A stretch of 8,562 bases of DNA, taken from the NCBI GenBank assembly GCA_020430675.1, contig JAGQJJ010000129.1, positions 1 through 8,562 of the forward strand, in the 5' to 3' direction. How positions within the stretch are numbered: the first letter of the stretch is position 1; every line of letters begins with the position of its first letter. This document shows positions 6,763 to 8,562 of this stretch, in pieces. Under the pieces are notes generated by a model that had not been told where the DNA came from, ran no database searches, and saw only the letters and a list, made by a program, of their open reading frames with translations. Origin of the DNA: Myxococcales bacterium (lineage in GTDB: Bacteria; Myxococcota; Bradymonadia; UBA7976; UBA1532). A program made the translations under genes and the position numbers.

Positions 6763-8304
6763 TTGTTGGCCACGGTGATCTCGGGCGCGGTGCTCGGCAT
6801 CGAAGGGTATCGCGTCGACGTCGAAGTCGACCTCGGCCGGGGCATGATGGTCTTCGCCACCGTCGGCCTGCCTGCCGCGGCCGTCTGCGAGTCGCGCACG
6901 CGGGTCAAGTCGGCGCTCGACAACTGTGGCTATGGCCTCCCGCAGAAGCGGGTCACCGTCAACCTCGCGCCGGCTCATATCCGCAAGGACGGCACCGCCT
7001 TCGACCTGCCCATCGCGCTCGGCATCCTCGCCGCCGATGGCAAGCTGCCGATCGATGCGCTGCAAGGCATGATGGTCATCGGCGAGCTCTCCCTCGATGG
7101 CCGCGTGCGCCCGATCCGCGGTGTGCTGCCACTCGCCGCCGGCGCGCGCCGCCTGGGCATCGAGACCATGCTGGTGCCCGCGGCCAACGCCGCCGAAGCC
7201 GCTGTCGTCGAAGGGCTGAAGGTCTATGGGGTCGACCATCTGGTCGAGGCCGTTGAGGCCTTCAACGGCGGCTCGCCCCTCGCCCGCGTCAGTCCGCCGG
7301 CCGAAGGACCACCGCAGGGTCGCTTCCCCATCGACATGACCGACGTGCGCGGCCAGCGTTTCGCCCGCCGGGGCCTCGAGATCGCCGCCGCCGGGGGCCA
7401 TAACCTGCTCTTCATCGGTCCGCCCGGCGCCGGCAAGACGATGCTCGCGCGCCGTCTGCCTTCGATCATCCCACCGATGACCTTCACCGAGCGCCTTGAG
7501 TGCTCGACCATCGCCAGCATCGCCGGCCTGCTGCGCGCCGACGAACCACTGCTGCGGCAGCGCCCCTTCCGCGCCCCGCATCACAGCGTGTCCGACGCAG
7601 CGCTCATCGGCGGCGGCCCACAAGCGCGGCCCGGAGAGGTCTCGCTGGCCCACCAGGGCGTGCTCTTCCTCGACGAGCTGCCCGAGTTTCGCCGCAACGC
7701 CCTTGAGAGCCTGCGCCAGCCGCTCGAAGACGGCGAGGTGGTCGTCGCCCGCGCCCAGGCGACGCTCTGCTACCCATCGCGGGTGATGCTCGTCGCGTCG
7801 ATGAATCCGTGCCCGTGCGGATACTTCGGCGACCCGAAGCGCGCCTGCAACTGCGGGACCGCCGCCGTCCTGCGCTACCGGCAGCGGATCAGCGGCCCGC
7901 TGCTCGACCGCATCGACCTCCACGTCGATGTCCCGCTCATCAACTACAAGGAACTCTCCGCCAAGACCAGCGGCGAAACCTCAACGGTGATCCGCGAGCG
8001 CGTCGCCCAAGCCCGCGAGATCCAGCGGCAGCGCTTTGCCGGGCAGACCAAGGGCGGCAAGGCGGTGCTCTGCAACGCCGGCATGTCGCCCCGCCTCATG
8101 CGCCAGCACTGCGGCATCGATTCCGAAAGCTCCGGGCTGCTCGAACACGCCATGAACGAACTCAACTTCTCCGCCCGCGCCCACGACCGCATCCTCAAGG
8201 TCGCCCGCACGCTCGCCGATCTCGAAGGCGCGGACGCGATCACCGCCAACCACGTGATGGAGGCGATCCAGTACCGGACTCTGGACCGGGCGCTGATGGG
8301 CTGA
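6763..8304 (+). CDS. comM: YifB/ComM-family AAA+ ATPase (Mg-chelatase-like)
   Basis: This encodes 513 residues, the usual family length, and appears intact. ComM is a hexameric DNA helicase that promotes branch migration of incoming single-stranded DNA during natural transformation; many non-competent bacteria also keep it (as YifB). Residues about 1-170 form the ChlI-like N-terminal domain, including VNLAPAHIRKDGTAFDLPIA. The AAA+ core follows, with Walker A GPPGAGKT (219-226), the family signature RPFRAPHHS (267-275), Walker B VLFLDE (300-305), a four-cysteine cluster (C350, C352, C362, C364) that may bind zinc, and GPLLDRID (378-385) with its conserved arginine. The C-terminal Mg_chelatase_C domain runs from about 405 to the end, with NFSARAHDRILKVARTLADL. 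All motifs look functional. No other competence gene is in view. Control by the sigma-54 promoter upstream is inferred. Confidence 0.93.
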   Translation: MLATVISGAVLGIEGYRVDVEVDLGRGMMVFATVGLPAAAVCESRTRVKSALDNCGYGLPQKRVTVNLAPAHIRKDGTAFDLPIALGILAADGKLPIDALQGMMVIGELSLDGRVRPIRGVLPLAAGARRLGIETMLVPAANAAEAAVVEGLKVYGVDHLVEAVEAFNGGSPLARVSPPAEGPPQGRFPIDMTDVRGQRFARRGLEIAAAGGHNLLFIGPPGAGKTMLARRLPSIIPPMTFTERLECSTIASIAGLLRADEPLLRQRPFRAPHHSVSDAALIGGGPQARPGEVSLAHQGVLFLDELPEFRRNALESLRQPLEDGEVVVARAQATLCYPSRVMLVASMNPCPCGYFGDPKRACNCGTAAVLRYRQRISGPLLDRIDLHVDVPLINYKELSAKTSGETSTVIRERVAQAREIQRQRFAGQTKGGKAVLCNAGMSPRLMRQHCGIDSESSGLLEHAMNELNFSARAHDRILKVARTLADLEGADAITANHVMEAIQYRTLDRALMG

Positions 8305-8404
8305 GTGCCCCGCGCCTTTGAACCCCTCGGCTACCGATGAACCCGCGCCCATACTATCGGCGGCGGGCGATCGTCGGCGCCACTCAGGTGGCGGGATTCG
8401 GCGG
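8305..8404. other. Intergenic region after the comM-like gene
   Basis: No convincing gene is seen here. The only plus-strand frame crossing it (8318-8503) encodes a low-complexity Gly/Arg-rich product with no plausible ribosome site. Several GGCGGCG-like runs occur here and on to 8535 but do not form regular repeats. A second small hairpin, TTCAG/CTGAA, is at 8474-8490. Confidence 0.5.
8378..8393. terminator. GC hairpin downstream of the comM-like gene
   Basis: CGCCAC and GTGGCG form a perfect 6-bp stem around loop TCAG. It lies 73 bases after the comM stop and 11 bases past the possible minus-strand stop at 8405, so it could end transcription from either side. It lacks a T-tract. Confidence 0.35.
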
Positions 8405-8562
8405 CTAGTGCCTCCCTATCCAATCCGCCGCTGCAAAGCGGGCGGCCGCGCGGGCGGAGATTCTTTCCTCTACTTCAGGCGGCGGCTGAAACTCGGGGGA
8501 TGAGGCGGCGAGCTGCGCGGCTAACAAGGCGGCGAATCCTTCGAAACGGAGCCGGACCTGGA
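8405..8562 (-). CDS. Possible C-terminal end of a minus-strand gene
   Basis: One minus-strand frame is open from the right edge to TAG (complement of 8405-8407), giving 51 codons. The encoded end includes RLRFEGFAALLAAQLAASSP, then PPPEVEERISARAAARFAAA, and finishes DWIGRH. It is rich in Ala, Glu and Arg and looks helical, unlike the Gly/Arg-rich plus-strand shadow here. The other two minus frames are closed by stops at 8470 and 8521, and at 8475. Codon bias is weaker than in the neighbours, and the open length could arise by chance. No family was recognised. If real, it converges on the comM-like gene with the hairpin at 8378-8393 between them. Confidence 0.3.
   Translation of the reverse strand, partial: QVRLRFEGFAALLAAQLAASSPEFQPPPEVEERISARAAARFAAADWIGRH

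Noticed and set aside
8318..8503. A 61-codon plus-strand frame
   Set aside because: It is low complexity, has no convincing ribosome site and includes the GC hairpin.

Overview
The window is a stretch of GC-rich bacterial chromosome with strongly G/C-biased third codon positions. It holds three complete genes, one gene cut by the left edge, and a probable gene fragment at the right edge. A very large secreted-type metzincin with myxobacteria-like cysteine-rich modules, a periplasmic-type TPR protein and a sigma-54-type promoter fit a myxobacterial or bradymonad relative (Myxococcota, former Deltaproteobacteria). That placement is inferred from gene style, not from a marker gene.

Layout: (1) 1-4242 (+) is the C-terminal 1413 residues of a giant zinc metalloprotease. 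It has a full HExxHxxGxxH site, a Met-turn, and two cysteine-rich repeats inserted in its C-terminal region. (2) 4243-4424 is non-coding and holds a small hairpin and a perfect 11-bp inverted repeat. (3) 4425-5291 (+) encodes a 288-aa replication-relaxation-like protein with an N-terminal winged helix and a degenerate nuclease-like C-terminal half. (4) 5301-6494 (-) encodes an exported TPR protein that converges on gene 3 with only nine bases between the stop codons. (5) 6495-6762 is a divergent intergenic region. It holds a 43-bp near-perfect palindrome, an AT-rich stretch, a strong sigma-54 (-24/-12) promoter match and a leader hairpin. (6) 6763-8304 (+) encodes a full-length YifB/ComM-type AAA+ ATPase, starting at TTG. 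(7) 8305-8562 is mostly non-coding, with a GC hairpin and possibly the last 51 codons of a minus-strand gene entering from the right.

The genes do not form one operon or an obvious pathway. The most interesting part is the control region in front of the comM-like gene. A complex dyad lies about 100 bp upstream of the predicted start of a sigma-54 promoter, the usual place for an enhancer-binding-protein site. This suggests a DNA-uptake or recombination helicase under activator control. A second dyad overlaps a possible promoter of the replication-relaxation-like gene and could be its operator. No CRISPR array, insertion sequence, tRNA or rRNA was seen.
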